DNA of 64,000 nt from CAZSLI01 sp964607705 (lineage in GTDB: Bacteria; Actinomycetota; Coriobacteriia; Anaerosomatales; PHET01): the NCBI GenBank assembly GCA_964607705.1, contig CAZSLI010000001.1, forward strand, positions 124,001-188,000. Direction: 5' to 3'. Position 1 is the stretch's first letter. Each line of letters starts with the position of its first letter. Positions 24,310-36,669 of the stretch are shown piece by piece. The position numbers were made by a program, and so were the translations under genes. The notes beneath the pieces were generated by a model. That model made no database searches, was not told where the DNA came from, and saw nothing but the letters and a program-made list of their open reading frames with translations.

Positions 24310-25594
24310 AGGAGGACGGGTCGTGGACCCGTCGGTCAACCTCGATACCGTGTGTGACGTGCTCGTGAGTGATGATGGGCTCATCGAGCAGGTGGGAAGC
24401 GACCTGGTCGCGCCCAAAGGCGCCACCATCGTCGAGTGTGCCGAGAAGGTCGTCGTCCCCGGCCTCGTCGACGTACACACCCACGTGCGGGAGCCCGGCT
24501 TCGAGTACAAGGAAGACGTCGCCTCGGCGACGCGGGCGGCCGCTCACGGCGGCTTCACAGCGATCTGCGCGATGCCCAACACCAAGCCGGTCACCGACAA
24601 CGGCTCGGCCGTGCGCTTCCTGGTGGAGCGAGCAGCGGCCTGCGGGATCGTCCGGCTTCATCCTATCGGTGCGATCACCGCGGGCAGCAAGGGCGAAGCC
24701 CTTGCCGAGATGGGCGATATGCTCGCCGAAGGCGCGGTCGCGTTCTCGGACGACGGCAAGGGAATCCAGACCGCGGGAATGATGCGCCTCGCGATGGACT
24801 ATGCGCGCCAGTTCGACGCGGTGATCGTCACGCACTGCGAGGACGAGTCACTCGCGGGCAAGGGCGTCGTCAACGAGGGAGTCATCTCGACCCGCCTTGG
24901 CATGCCGGGAATCCCCGACGAGGCCGAGGAGATCGCCGTAGCCCGGGACATCGCGCTGAGCGAGCTGACCGGATGCCGCCTCCACCTGGCGCACCTCTCG
25001 ACCGCCGGCTCCGTCAAGCTCGTCCGCGAGGCCAAGGCGCGCGGCGTCCGGGTCACCTGTGAGGTCACCCCGCACCACCTCTTCCTCACCGAGGACGACG
25101 TCACCGACGCCTACGACACCAACTTCAAGATGAACCCGCCCCTCAGGACCGCCGAGGACCGCGACGCGCTCGTCGCCGGTCTGCTCGACGGCACCGTGGA
25201 CTGCATAGCGACCGATCACGCGCCGCATGCGCCGCACGAGAAGGCTCTCGAGTTCGAGTTGGCGCCCTTCGGCACCACGGGACTTGAGACCGCGCTGTCC
25301 CTCGTCGTGTCGAACTTGGTTGCGCGCGAGATTCTGAGCTGGGGCGATGTCGTCCGGCTGATGGCCCACGGACCGCGTGCCGCACTCGGCTTGCCGGCGG
25401 TGGCGCTTGAGGCCGGTGCGGAGGCCGATATCACGGTCATCGACCCCGAAGCGCGCGTCGAGATATCGGGCAGCTTCTTCGAAAGCAAGTCGGCCAACTC
25501 GGCGTTCTTGGGAGCTACACTACTTGGCAAGGCTTCCGAGGTCGTCGTCGGGGGCCGCTTCGCACTTCGGAACGGAAAGGTGGTCGACGCGTGA
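24293..25594 (+). CDS. pyrC: Dihydroorotase
   Basis: PyrC cyclises carbamoyl aspartate to dihydroorotate. The 433-aa amidohydrolase has the metal motif DVHTHVREPGFEYKED, metal-binding His in VTHCED and LAHLSTAGS, and the catalytic Asp in CIATDHAPHAPHEK. This is the class I (longer) type. GTG 24293 is preferred because GGAGGTGAGG lies just upstream; GTG 24284 is possible. The end overlaps carA by 4 nt. Confidence 0.96.
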   Translation: MALLLRGGRVVDPSVNLDTVCDVLVSDDGLIEQVGSDLVAPKGATIVECAEKVVVPGLVDVHTHVREPGFEYKEDVASATRAAAHGGFTAICAMPNTKPVTDNGSAVRFLVERAAACGIVRLHPIGAITAGSKGEALAEMGDMLAEGAVAFSDDGKGIQTAGMMRLAMDYARQFDAVIVTHCEDESLAGKGVVNEGVISTRLGMPGIPDEAEEIAVARDIALSELTGCRLHLAHLSTAGSVKLVREAKARGVRVTCEVTPHHLFLTEDDVTDAYDTNFKMNPPLRTAEDRDALVAGLLDGTVDCIATDHAPHAPHEKALEFELAPFGTTGLETALSLVVSNLVAREILSWGDVVRLMAHGPRAALGLPAVALEAGAEADITVIDPEARVEISGSFFESKSANSAFLGATLLGKASEVVVGGRFALRNGKVVDA

Positions 25595-26829
25595 CGCGTC
25601 TGGCAGCACTGCTCGCTCTCGAAGACGGACTCGTCCTGCGCGGCTATTCATGCGGCGCCGAGGGGGAGACCTCCGGAGAACTCTGCTTCAACACCTCGAT
25701 GGCCGGCTACCAGGAGATCCTCACGGATCCCAGCTACGCGGGCCAGATCATCACCATGACCATGCCGCATATCGGCAACTACGGCACGAACGGCGCCGAC
25801 ATGGAGTCCTGTGGTATCTCGGCGCGCGGATTCGTGGTGCGGGAGATGTCCGACACTCCTTCCAACTGGCGTGCCGAGGAATCCCTGCCCGACTTCCTGC
25901 GTCGCCATGGCATCGTCGCGATCGAAGGCATCGACACCCGGCGTGTAGTGAGGCACCTGCGCGAGCGGGGAGCCATGCGGGCCGTGCTCTCCACCGTCGA
26001 TCTCGACGAGGCGTCCCTGGTCGCGAAGGCCCAGGCGTCGCCCGGGCTGGTCGGTCGCGACCTGGTCGCGGAGGTGGCCGTGCGCGAGCCGTATCGCTGG
26101 GGCGATCCGGTGCCCGGCGGCGAGCTTCCGGTCGACACGGGCGTGCTGCCAGTCGAGCCGTCCTACCGAGTCGTCGCCATGGATTCGGGCATCAAGTTCA
26201 ACATCCTGCGCAAGCTGGTCGAGCATGGCTGTGACGTGACGGTCGTGCCTCCGACCACGACCGCCGAGGAGGTGCTCTCGCTCGACCCGCACGGCGTCTT
26301 CCTCGCCAATGGCCCCGGTGATCCGGAGGCCGTCGAATATCTGTACGGAACCCTGCGCGACCTGCTCGGCGTCAAGCCTGTCTTCGGTATCTGTCTCGGC
26401 CATCAGATGCTCTCGCTGGCCGTCGGGGCCGATACCTACAAGCTCAAGTACGGGCACCGCGGCGGCAACCAGCCGGTCAAGAACCTGCGCACCGGTCAGG
26501 TCGAGATCACCAGCCAGAACCATGGCTTCTGTGTCGACTTCGGCAGCATCGGCGAGCTCGATGCGGAGACCACGGGACGTGACGACATCGCTGCGGGAGA
26601 CCTCGGTGCGTGGGTCGCGGCCGGCGTTGCACCGGTGGTGAAGAGCGAGCGCTTCGGGCGCGTCCAGCTCACGCACGTGAACCTCAACGACATGACCACC
26701 GAGGGCATCCGGCTACTCGACCTGCCTGCCTTCTCGGTCCAGTACCACCCCGAAGCGGCACCGGGCCCGCACGACGCCCGCTACCTCTTCGGCGAGTTCG
26801 TGAAGTTGATGGATGGCGCAGGCCGTTAG
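25591..26829 (+). CDS. carA: Carbamoyl-phosphate synthase small (glutaminase) subunit
   Basis: CarA hydrolyses glutamine and passes ammonia to CarB. The N-terminal domain has GYQEILTDPSYAGQIITMT and the C-terminal class I glutaminase has FGICLGHQML with catalytic Cys268 and QYHPEAAPGPHDA. At 412 aa it is longer than usual (about 360-390): an insert of about 30 residues (GELDAETTGRDDIAAGDLGA) lies between QNHGFCVDF and VQLTHVNLND in the glutaminase domain. GTG start overlaps pyrC. The partner carB is separated by a stress-protein gene. Confidence 0.96.
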   Translation: MTRLAALLALEDGLVLRGYSCGAEGETSGELCFNTSMAGYQEILTDPSYAGQIITMTMPHIGNYGTNGADMESCGISARGFVVREMSDTPSNWRAEESLPDFLRRHGIVAIEGIDTRRVVRHLRERGAMRAVLSTVDLDEASLVAKAQASPGLVGRDLVAEVAVREPYRWGDPVPGGELPVDTGVLPVEPSYRVVAMDSGIKFNILRKLVEHGCDVTVVPPTTTAEEVLSLDPHGVFLANGPGDPEAVEYLYGTLRDLLGVKPVFGICLGHQMLSLAVGADTYKLKYGHRGGNQPVKNLRTGQVEITSQNHGFCVDFGSIGELDAETTGRDDIAAGDLGAWVAAGVAPVVKSERFGRVQLTHVNLNDMTTEGIRLLDLPAFSVQYHPEAAPGPHDARYLFGEFVKLMDGAGR

Positions 26830-26859
26830 AGGCGGCCGCGAGGTAGGGGAGTAGAGACC

Positions 26860-27687
26860 ATGTCGCTCAACAAGATGCTGCTGCCGGTGGCCGTCGAGCC
26901 GCGCGATCAGAAGCTGCTCGCGTACGCATGCGGACTGCTCGCCCAGGGCGTGCATCAGTTGCTCGTCGTGCACGTCGTGGATAGCTCGGGCCAGGAAGCG
27001 CCCGTGATCATGGCGGAGGTCGAGCGCGCCCGCGCCCGACTGCGCGAGATGGTCGAGCCGTATCTGGACTGTGGCATGACCATCGAGGTGCGCGTCGTAC
27101 CGGGCAGCGTCTTCCGCGAGGTCTCGGCGCTCGCTCACCAGCACGACGTCGACGTGATCCTCTGCGGTACCGAGGGCAAGTCGTTCGTTGACTACCTGTT
27201 CGCCGGGTCCGTGTCCGAGGACCTCGCGCTCAAGGGCGACGAGCGCACCATGACCGTGCGTTACGACCTGCTCGACCGCACGACTGACGCGAGTGAGCTC
27301 GGCCGTAACTTCGCGAAGCGGCTCGTGGTCCCCACCGACTTCTCGAGCTCGGCCTTGAGGGCCGTGCTCTCGGCGTTCGATCGCCCGGCCGAAGCGCGTG
27401 GCACGGTGCATCTGCTCCACGTTCTCGGCGATGAGCTGTCGCTCGATGATGCCGAGGCGCAGATGCGCGCGATGCTTGCGATCGCCGAGGAGTACGACGC
27501 CGAGGCAGTCATCGCCATCCGTGAGGGAGACCCGACCGAGGTCGTACTCGACTACCTGGCCGAGATCGACGCGACCGGCGTCATCCTCGGCCGCAGGGGC
27601 CGCAGCCGCATCGGGCGCGGGATCCTCGGCAGCGTGTCGATGAAGCTTCTGCAGGAAGCGCCCTGCCCGGTAGTCATTCAGCCGTAA
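26860..27687 (+). CDS. Tandem universal stress protein (UspA family) inside the pyr operon
   Basis: The 275-aa product consists of two Usp domains (about residues 1-145 and 146-275). Both carry the ATP-binding pattern G-2x-G-9x-G(S): GTEGKSFVDYLFAGS in the first and GRRGRSRIGRGILGS in the second, so it probably binds ATP. The second ends LLQEAPCPVVIQP, as is typical. It lies between carA and carB with gaps of only 30 nt on each side, so it should be co-transcribed with pyrimidine genes. Its link to that pathway is unknown. Confidence 0.92.
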   Translation: MSLNKMLLPVAVEPRDQKLLAYACGLLAQGVHQLLVVHVVDSSGQEAPVIMAEVERARARLREMVEPYLDCGMTIEVRVVPGSVFREVSALAHQHDVDVILCGTEGKSFVDYLFAGSVSEDLALKGDERTMTVRYDLLDRTTDASELGRNFAKRLVVPTDFSSSALRAVLSAFDRPAEARGTVHLLHVLGDELSLDDAEAQMRAMLAIAEEYDAEAVIAIREGDPTEVVLDYLAEIDATGVILGRRGRSRIGRGILGSVSMKLLQEAPCPVVIQP

Positions 27688-27716
27688 CGCCAGCTCTCGA
27701 CGCTCAAGGAGCGCCC

Positions 27717-30955
<3,239 letters not shown>

Positions 30956-30959
<4 letters not shown>

Positions 30960-31768
30960 CGCTCGGTCCCACACCCGCGGTCGAGCGCGTCCGCGTGCTC
31001 GCGAACGAGCGCGTCGCCGAAGGGGTCGGCCTGATCGTGCTCGAGGCGCCGCGGTGCGCCGCGAGCGTGCGTCCGGGGCAGTTCGTGCATCTGCGCATCG
31101 CCAGGCACACCGACACCATCCTGAGGCGACCGTTCTCGATACACCGTGCTCACGACGGCCGCCTGGAGATCCTCTACCAGGTTCTCGGCGCCGGAACCCT
31201 CCAGCTCGCCGAGAAGCAGCCCGGTGACGACTCGATGGACCTGGTGGGACCGCTCGGGCGCGGATGGCAGGTCCCTGACGGCATCTCGCACGCGCTTCTC
31301 GTCGCCGGTGGTCTCGGTGCCGCCCCTCTCGGCATGCTTGCCGAGGAGCTGGCCGCAGCCGGTGTCGCGACGGTGCTTGCCCAAGGCGCCCCCTGTGAGG
31401 AGCGACTCGTGGCGCGCGACCTGTTCACTGAAGTCTGTCGCCGCGTGGAGGTGGCCACAGACGACGGGAGTGCGGGCACTCATGGCTTCGTCACCGCCGT
31501 CACTGAACAGCTGCTGACAGAGGAGCGGTTCGACGTCGTCTACGTGTGTGGTCCCGAGGTCATGCAGCGGGCCGTGGTGGCTCAGTGCGTTGAACGTCGG
31601 CTTGCCTGTCAGGTATCACTCGAGCGCCTGATGGCATGCGGTATCGGCGCCTGCCTCTCGTGCGTCGTGACCACCACCGACGGGCGCAAGCGCGCTTGTG
31701 TCGACGGCCCCGTGTTCGATGCCGGGGAGGTGGTCTGGAATGCGTCGGAGATCCCGCCGAAGCACTAG
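30956..31768 (+). CDS. pyrK: Dihydroorotate dehydrogenase electron transfer subunit PyrK
   Basis: PyrK passes electrons from PyrD to NAD+ through FAD and a [2Fe-2S] cluster. The 270-aa product has the FAD motif RRPFSIHR, the NAD-binding turn AGGLGAAPLGML and the C-terminal cluster motif CGIGACLSC followed by a fourth Cys in KRACVDGPVF. GTG start overlaps the carB TGA. Its presence shows that the organism uses the NAD-linked class 1B enzyme, which works without oxygen or quinone. Confidence 0.95.
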
Positions 31769-31876
31769 GCCTGCCGTCTCGCCCGATTCAGGGCCCGCGT
31801 CGTGCGTCCCCCTCTTGGCGCATCGCCCATCCGACCAGCGCGTCTTCTCTCTCAGAGGACGAGGGAGTGGCAGGCT

Positions 31877-32800
31877 ATGACCATCGACCTGAGAGTGAGT
31901 GTTGGACGAGGCCTCGAGCTTCCCAACCCGGTCATGACGGCCAGCGGGACCTTCGCCTCCGGACGCGAGTTCGCCGACTTCGTCGACCTCGGCCGGCTCG
32001 GAGCCGTGGTCACCAAAGGTGTCTCGTCGGAGCCCTGGGCAGGTAACGACAGCCCCCGCATCGCCGAGACTGCGAGCGGCATGCTGAACTCCATCGGGCT
32101 GCAGAATCCCGGTGTGGAGGCGTTCTGCGCAAGGGACCTCGTTTGGCTTGCCGAGAACGCGTCGGCGACACCCATCATCGTGAATGTGAGCGGTCACTCG
32201 GCGCCTGAGTACGTCTCTGTCATCGAGCGGCTTGAAGACGAGCCGACGGTGGCCGCCTACGAGATCAACATCTCCTGTCCCAATGTGGACGAGGGTGGCA
32301 TGGCGTTCGGGACTTCGTGCGATGCGGCATCAAGCGTGGTGGCGGCGTGCAGAGCTGCCACGCAGCGGCCGCTCGTCGTGAAGTTGTCGCCCAACGTGAC
32401 CGACATCGCCGAGATCGCTCGCTCGGTCGAGGCTGCCGGTGCCGATGCCGTCTCGCTGATCAACACTCTGCTCGGCATGGCGATAGACGCCGAGAAGCGC
32501 CGTCCCAAGCTCGCGCGGGTCGTCGGCGGCCTCTCGGGACCGGCCATCAAGCCGGTCGCCCTTCGCATGGTGTGGCAGGTGGCGCAGGCGGTCTCCGTCC
32601 CGGTGGTGGGCATGGGCGGCATCATGGACGGTGAGGACGCCATCGAGTTCATGTTGGCGGGCGCAACCGCGGTGGCGGTCGGTACCGCTAATTTCGTCGA
32701 TCCGACGGCTACGACCCGCGTGCTCGACGGCATGGTGGCGTGGTGCGAGCGCCAGGGAGTCACCCGTATTCACGAGATCATCGGCGCACTGGAGGTCTAG
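31877..32800 (+). CDS. pyrD: Dihydroorotate dehydrogenase, class 1B catalytic subunit
   Basis: PyrD oxidises dihydroorotate to orotate with FMN. The 307-aa product has LPNPVMTASGTFASG, the active-site Cys in NISCPNVDEGGMAFG, and VGMGGIMDGEDAIEF for FMN phosphate. Cys rather than Ser at the catalytic loop is the class 1B state and agrees with pyrK next to it. ATG 31877 has GAGGGAGTGG upstream. The 108-nt gap after pyrK shows no clear promoter. Confidence 0.96.
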   Translation: MTIDLRVSVGRGLELPNPVMTASGTFASGREFADFVDLGRLGAVVTKGVSSEPWAGNDSPRIAETASGMLNSIGLQNPGVEAFCARDLVWLAENASATPIIVNVSGHSAPEYVSVIERLEDEPTVAAYEINISCPNVDEGGMAFGTSCDAASSVVAACRAATQRPLVVKLSPNVTDIAEIARSVEAAGADAVSLINTLLGMAIDAEKRRPKLARVVGGLSGPAIKPVALRMVWQVAQAVSVPVVGMGGIMDGEDAIEFMLAGATAVAVGTANFVDPTATTRVLDGMVAWCERQGVTRIHEIIGALEV

Positions 32801-33528
32801 TGGCTGGTTTCGGAGACGTTCGCGATTCACTGATCGTCGCTCTCGACATGGACGAGCGCGAGGCGCTGTCCGTCGCACGGTCGCTGCGCGGTAGCGTGTC
32901 GTGGATCAAGGTCGGTATGACCCTCTTCTACCAGGCGGGACCTGATGTCGTCGCGCGCATGCGCGAGCTCGGCTTCAAGGTCTTCCTCGACCTCAAACTG
33001 TTCGACATCCCTCACCAGGTCGCGGGGGCAGCGGAATCGCTCGGCGCTCTGGGCGTCGACATGCTGACCGTCCACGCCTCGGGGGGTGCTCCGATGGTGC
33101 GCGCTGCTGTCGAGGGCGCCGCGCGTGGCGCCGGTACGGCGGGTGTCACCGCACCTGCCGTCATCGCCGTCACCGTGCTCACCAGCATGGACGACGAAGC
33201 GCTTTCGTCCGTCGGGGTGACGGAGGGATCGACCGTGCAGGTCCCACGCCTCGGCCACATAGCGCTCGAAGCCGGCGCCGCAGGCGTGGTCTGCTCGCCT
33301 CGTGAGGCGGCGGCCATGCGGTCGCTTCTCGGAGAGCGGGCCCTCGTGGTGACGCCCGGAGTGCGGCCCGCAGGGGCCGACGCAGGCGACCAGGCTCGCA
33401 TCGCGACGCCGACCGCCGCTCTACGGGCGGGAGCGAGCCATCTGGTGATCGGCCGACCCATAACGACAGCCGCCGTCCCGGCCGAGGCCGCTCGTGCCAT
33501 CGCCGATGAGATCGAGAGGACCACCTAG
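32800..33528 (+). CDS. pyrF: Orotidine 5'-phosphate decarboxylase
   Basis: PyrF converts OMP to UMP. The 242-aa product is the short bacterial type with LIVALDMDEREAL, the catalytic FLDLKLFDIPHQV motif, MLTVHASGG and the phosphate-binding VTPGVRPAG and VIGRPITTA. The GTG shares one base with the pyrD stop. Confidence 0.96.
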   Translation: MAGFGDVRDSLIVALDMDEREALSVARSLRGSVSWIKVGMTLFYQAGPDVVARMRELGFKVFLDLKLFDIPHQVAGAAESLGALGVDMLTVHASGGAPMVRAAVEGAARGAGTAGVTAPAVIAVTVLTSMDDEALSSVGVTEGSTVQVPRLGHIALEAGAAGVVCSPREAAAMRSLLGERALVVTPGVRPAGADAGDQARIATPTAALRAGASHLVIGRPITTAAVPAEAARAIADEIERTT

Positions 33529-34124
33529 TGCCCGAGAACACGACACCTCTGACCGACGAGCAGGTGCTACAGGCACTGCGCGAGGCGAACGCAATCAAGA
33601 GCGGCCACTTCGTGCTCACCAGCGGGCGGCACAGCGATACGTACGTGCAGTGTGCACGGATCCTCGAGGACCCCGCCCTCACGACGATGCTGGCCCGAAC
33701 CGCTGTCGAGCGCTTGCCGGAAGACCTTGAGATCGACTTGGTAGCGGCTCCCGCAGTCGGCGGGCTCATCATCGGCTTCGCGGTGGCACAGGCGTTGGGT
33801 GTCAAGTTCATCTTCAGTGAACGCGAGGGTGGTGCGATGGTCTTCCGGCGTTCGTTCCAAGTGCCTTCCGGCGCCCGGGTCCTGGTGGTCGAAGACGTCG
33901 TTACCACAGGTGGGAGCGTTGCGGAGGTAGGCGCGCTCGTACGTGAAGCAGGAGGAACGGTTGCAGGTGTCGTGTCGCTGATCGACAGGGGAGGCGACAA
34001 GGCGTTCGACGACCCCTTCTGGCCTCTCCTTCGACTCGAGGTCGAGAGTTGGGACCCGGCGTCTTGCCACCTCTGTGCCTCCGGAGTGCCCGTCTATTCG
34101 CCGGGTTCCCGGCGCTTGGGGTAA
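33528..34124 (+). CDS. pyrE: Orotate phosphoribosyltransferase
   Basis: PyrE makes OMP from orotate and PRPP. The 198-aa product has GHFVLTSGRHSDTYVQ, the flexible-loop region IFSEREGGAMVFRR and the PRPP loop VLVVEDVVTTGGSV. GTG shares one base with the pyrF stop. It ends the pyr operon and the complete route to UMP is present in one transcript. Confidence 0.96.
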   Translation: MPENTTPLTDEQVLQALREANAIKSGHFVLTSGRHSDTYVQCARILEDPALTTMLARTAVERLPEDLEIDLVAAPAVGGLIIGFAVAQALGVKFIFSEREGGAMVFRRSFQVPSGARVLVVEDVVTTGGSVAEVGALVREAGGTVAGVVSLIDRGGDKAFDDPFWPLLRLEVESWDPASCHLCASGVPVYSPGSRRLG

Positions 34125-34131
34125 CAACCGC

Positions 34132-34160
34132 TTGGCATATCCGCAGGTCAGGCGTACGAT
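34132..34160 (+). promoter_or_regulatory. Promoter of mihF-gmk-rpoZ
   Basis: TTGGCA (34132-34137) and TACGAT (34155-34160) are spaced by 17 nt, starting 8 nt after the pyrE stop. The leader to mihF would be about 80 nt. It gives the mihF group expression independent of the PyrR attenuator. Confidence 0.65.
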
Positions 34161-34245
34161 GGGTTCGCCTTTGAGGGAATCGCTGCTCCATGAGGGGGGC
34201 GGCGTGAAGGTGTGTGAGCCCCGCCTGGGAGACGAGGAGGAACCG

Positions 34246-34554
34246 ATGGCACTACCGAATCTTTCGGACGCCGATCGCGCTGCAGCTCTGAAGAAGGCTG
34301 CGGAAGCGCGTCAGAAGCGTGCCGAACTGCGCGCCCAGCTGAAGAGCGGCAAGATGTCGTTCGCTGAGGTCATGAAGAAGGCGGACGATCCTGTCGTCGC
34401 GCGCATGAAGGTGTCGACGCTCCTGGAGTCCCTGCCGGGCTTCGGCAAGGCCAAGGCGCACAAGCTTATGACGGACCTCGAGATCTCCGAGAGCCGCCGC
34501 GTGCAGGGCCTCGGTGCCCGCCAGCGCGAGCAGCTCATGGAGCGTCTCGGCTAG
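34246..34554 (+). CDS. mihF: Actinobacterial integration host factor (mIHF)
   Basis: mIHF is a small nucleoid-associated protein of actinobacteria with a helix-two-turn-helix. The 102-aa product has the basic helical N-terminus (AALKKAAEARQKRAELRAQL) and the DNA-binding core LLESLPGFGKAKAHKLMTDLE followed by RRVQGLGARQREQL. ATG 34246 has GAGGAGG 6 nt upstream. Placement before gmk and rpoZ is the classic actinobacterial arrangement. Confidence 0.95.
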   Translation: MALPNLSDADRAAALKKAAEARQKRAELRAQLKSGKMSFAEVMKKADDPVVARMKVSTLLESLPGFGKAKAHKLMTDLEISESRRVQGLGARQREQLMERLG

Positions 34555-34578
34555 TCGCGTACGAGCGCAAGGAGCTTC

Positions 34579-35151
34579 GTGGCGAAGGGACACCTGTTCA
34601 TAGTCTCCGGCCCTTCGGGAGCCGGCAAAGGGACCCTGGTGAAGGAAGTACTTCACCGGGTCCCTGACATATGGACCTCGATATCGGTGACAACGCGGGC
34701 GCCTCGTCCCGGCGAGGTTGAGGGCGTGCACTACTTCTTCATCTCGCACGAGCGTTTCGGCGAGCTCGTCGAACACGATGGTCTTCTCGAATGGGCTGAA
34801 GTACACGGCAACCGCTACGGGACGCCTCGCGCCGAGGTGGAGCGACGAATGGCCGCCGGCACGCAGGTCATACTCGAGATCGACCCGCAGGGCGCCTTTC
34901 AGGTGCGAGATCTCATGCCCGAATCCGTGCTTGTGTTCATCATGCCGCCTTCGACTGAAGAGCTGAAGCGGCGGCTTGAGAGGCGCGGGAGCGAGACTGA
35001 GGAGCAGGTGGCGGTGCGTATGAAGACCGCCGAGCGTGAGCTCGAACTTGTGGGCAAGTACGACCATGTGATAATAAACGACGACGTTTCCCGCGCTTCA
35101 GAGGAGCTCGCGGACGTCATCCGCTCATATGCCGACGACGAGGAGTCGTAG
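34579..35151 (+). CDS. gmk: Guanylate kinase
   Basis: Gmk phosphorylates GMP to GDP. The 190-aa product has the P-loop VSGPSGAGKGTLV, TTRAPRPGEVEGVHYFF for GMP and the lid/IDPQGAFQVR region. GTG 34579 follows CAAGGAGC. Fifth base on from mihF by 24 nt; rpoZ follows 5 nt later. Confidence 0.96.
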   Translation: MAKGHLFIVSGPSGAGKGTLVKEVLHRVPDIWTSISVTTRAPRPGEVEGVHYFFISHERFGELVEHDGLLEWAEVHGNRYGTPRAEVERRMAAGTQVILEIDPQGAFQVRDLMPESVLVFIMPPSTEELKRRLERRGSETEEQVAVRMKTAERELELVGKYDHVIINDDVSRASEELADVIRSYADDEES

Positions 35152-35156
35152 AAACC

Positions 35157-35408
35157 ATGTCAGTCATTAATCCCGAGATCGACGTTCTGCTCGAGAAGGT
35201 CGACTCGAAGTACACGCTGTGCATCATCTCGGCCAAGCGGGCCCGCCAGATCAACGACATGATCCACGGCGTTCGTGACCAGGCCCTGCTGACCATGCCC
35301 ACGAGCGAGATCGCGAAGATCACGAGCACCAAGCCGCTGTCGCTCGCCATGGAGGAAGTTGCGTCGACCGACGTGAGCTACGAGCGCACGAAGGACAGCT
35401 ACAAGTAA
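35157..35408 (+). CDS. rpoZ: RNA polymerase omega subunit
   Basis: Omega helps assemble RNA polymerase. The 83-aa product has INPEIDVLLEKVDSKYTLCI, then the family block SAKRARQIND and the short C-terminal KPLSLAMEEVASTDVSYE. The ATG lies 5 nt after gmk and the stop is 1 nt before thiI. Confidence 0.93.
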   Translation: MSVINPEIDVLLEKVDSKYTLCIISAKRARQINDMIHGVRDQALLTMPTSEIAKITSTKPLSLAMEEVASTDVSYERTKDSYK

Positions 35409-35409
35409 C

Positions 35410-36669
35410 GTGGCGCGCATCTACGAGCGCGTCTGCCTGGTCCACTACCACGAGATCGGCCTCAAGGGCCGCAATCGTTCCGTGTTCGAGCGCCGTCTTC
35501 AGGACAACCTGGATGCGGCGCTTTCGGGTCTTCCGGTAGGCAAGGTGGCCCGCATCCCGTCCCGGCTCGTGGTCCGCGTTTTCGAGCCGGAGCGCATCGA
35601 AGAGATCGCCCGGCGCATGGCTGCCGTCCCCGGGGTGGTCGGTATCTCCCTCGCCTACAAGGCCGAGCTGACGCCTGCGGCGATGGAGGAGGCGGCGATC
35701 GCCGTCCTCGGCGATGCAGGTGCCTTCTCGAGTTTCAAGGTAGAGTCCCGGCGCTCGAACACCGAGTACACCGAGGGCACGCTCGACATGAACCGCCGCA
35801 TCGGGGCCGTGCTTCAGGCGCATACCGGAGCGCGTGTGGACCTCACCGATCCGGACGTCACGATCTCGGTGATCGTCACGCAGAAGGACACCTACGTCGC
35901 CTCGCGCCGCGTGGTCGGCGTGGGCGGACTGCCCGTCGGCTCGGCGAGCTCGGTGGTGGCGCTGCTGTCGGCGGGTATCGACTCGCCGGTCGCCGCGTGG
36001 CGTCTCATGCGCCGCGGCGCCACCGTGGTCGGCGTCCACTTCTCCGGCCGTCCCGCCACCAACGACCTCTCCGAGCGGCTCGTGGCCGAGATCGGTGAGG
36101 TCCTCGAGCACACCGGAGGCCTCGGGCGAATCTACGTCGTGCCCTTCGGGGAGCTGCAGCGCGAGATCTCGCTCGCGGTCCCGCCGGACCTGCGGGTGTT
36201 GATGTATCGCCGGCTCATGATCCGGGTCGCCGAGGCGATCGCGTCGGTCGAGCGCGCGAAGGCGCTGGTCACCGGCGAATCCCTCGGCCAGGTGGCGAGC
36301 CAGACGCTCGAGAACATAGCGGCCGTCGACGAGGCTGCGACGCTCCCGGTTCTGCGCCCGCTCATCGGCAGCGACAAGCTCGAGATCATTGGCGACGCGC
36401 GAAAGCTGGGCACCTACGAGATCTCGACGCAGGAACACGCCGATTGCTGCACCCTCTTCATGCCGAGGAACCCTGAGACGCACGCCAAGCTGCATTTCGT
36501 ACTGAAGGCGTGGCAGGAGCTGGACGTTGACCGGATGGTCGCCGACGCGCTCGGCTCCCTCGAGTGGCTCGACTTCTCCTGCCCGACGTACCGGCCGCCG
36601 AAGCGCTGGCCGACGCCCGCCGGCGAAGGTGGTTGGAGCGCTGCCAAGCTTGAAGCGCGCGCCGAGTGA
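35410..36669 (+). CDS. thiI: tRNA 4-thiouridine synthetase ThiI
   Basis: ThiI adenylates U8 of tRNA for sulfur transfer and can also serve thiamine synthesis. The 419-aa product has an N-terminal NFLD/THUMP region (HEIGLKGRNRSVFERRL ... about residues 1-170) and the PP-loop SAGIDSPVAAW near residue 180. A Cys-Cys pair lies in EHADCCTLFMPRNPET. There is no C-terminal rhodanese domain, so it is the short type, which needs a separate sulfur donor. GTG 35410; it overlaps the next gene by 4 nt. coaBC, which often follows rpoZ, is 12 kb away instead. Confidence 0.94.
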   Translation: MARIYERVCLVHYHEIGLKGRNRSVFERRLQDNLDAALSGLPVGKVARIPSRLVVRVFEPERIEEIARRMAAVPGVVGISLAYKAELTPAAMEEAAIAVLGDAGAFSSFKVESRRSNTEYTEGTLDMNRRIGAVLQAHTGARVDLTDPDVTISVIVTQKDTYVASRRVVGVGGLPVGSASSVVALLSAGIDSPVAAWRLMRRGATVVGVHFSGRPATNDLSERLVAEIGEVLEHTGGLGRIYVVPFGELQREISLAVPPDLRVLMYRRLMIRVAEAIASVERAKALVTGESLGQVASQTLENIAAVDEAATLPVLRPLIGSDKLEIIGDARKLGTYEISTQEHADCCTLFMPRNPETHAKLHFVLKAWQELDVDRMVADALGSLEWLDFSCPTYRPPKRWPTPAGEGGWSAAKLEARAE

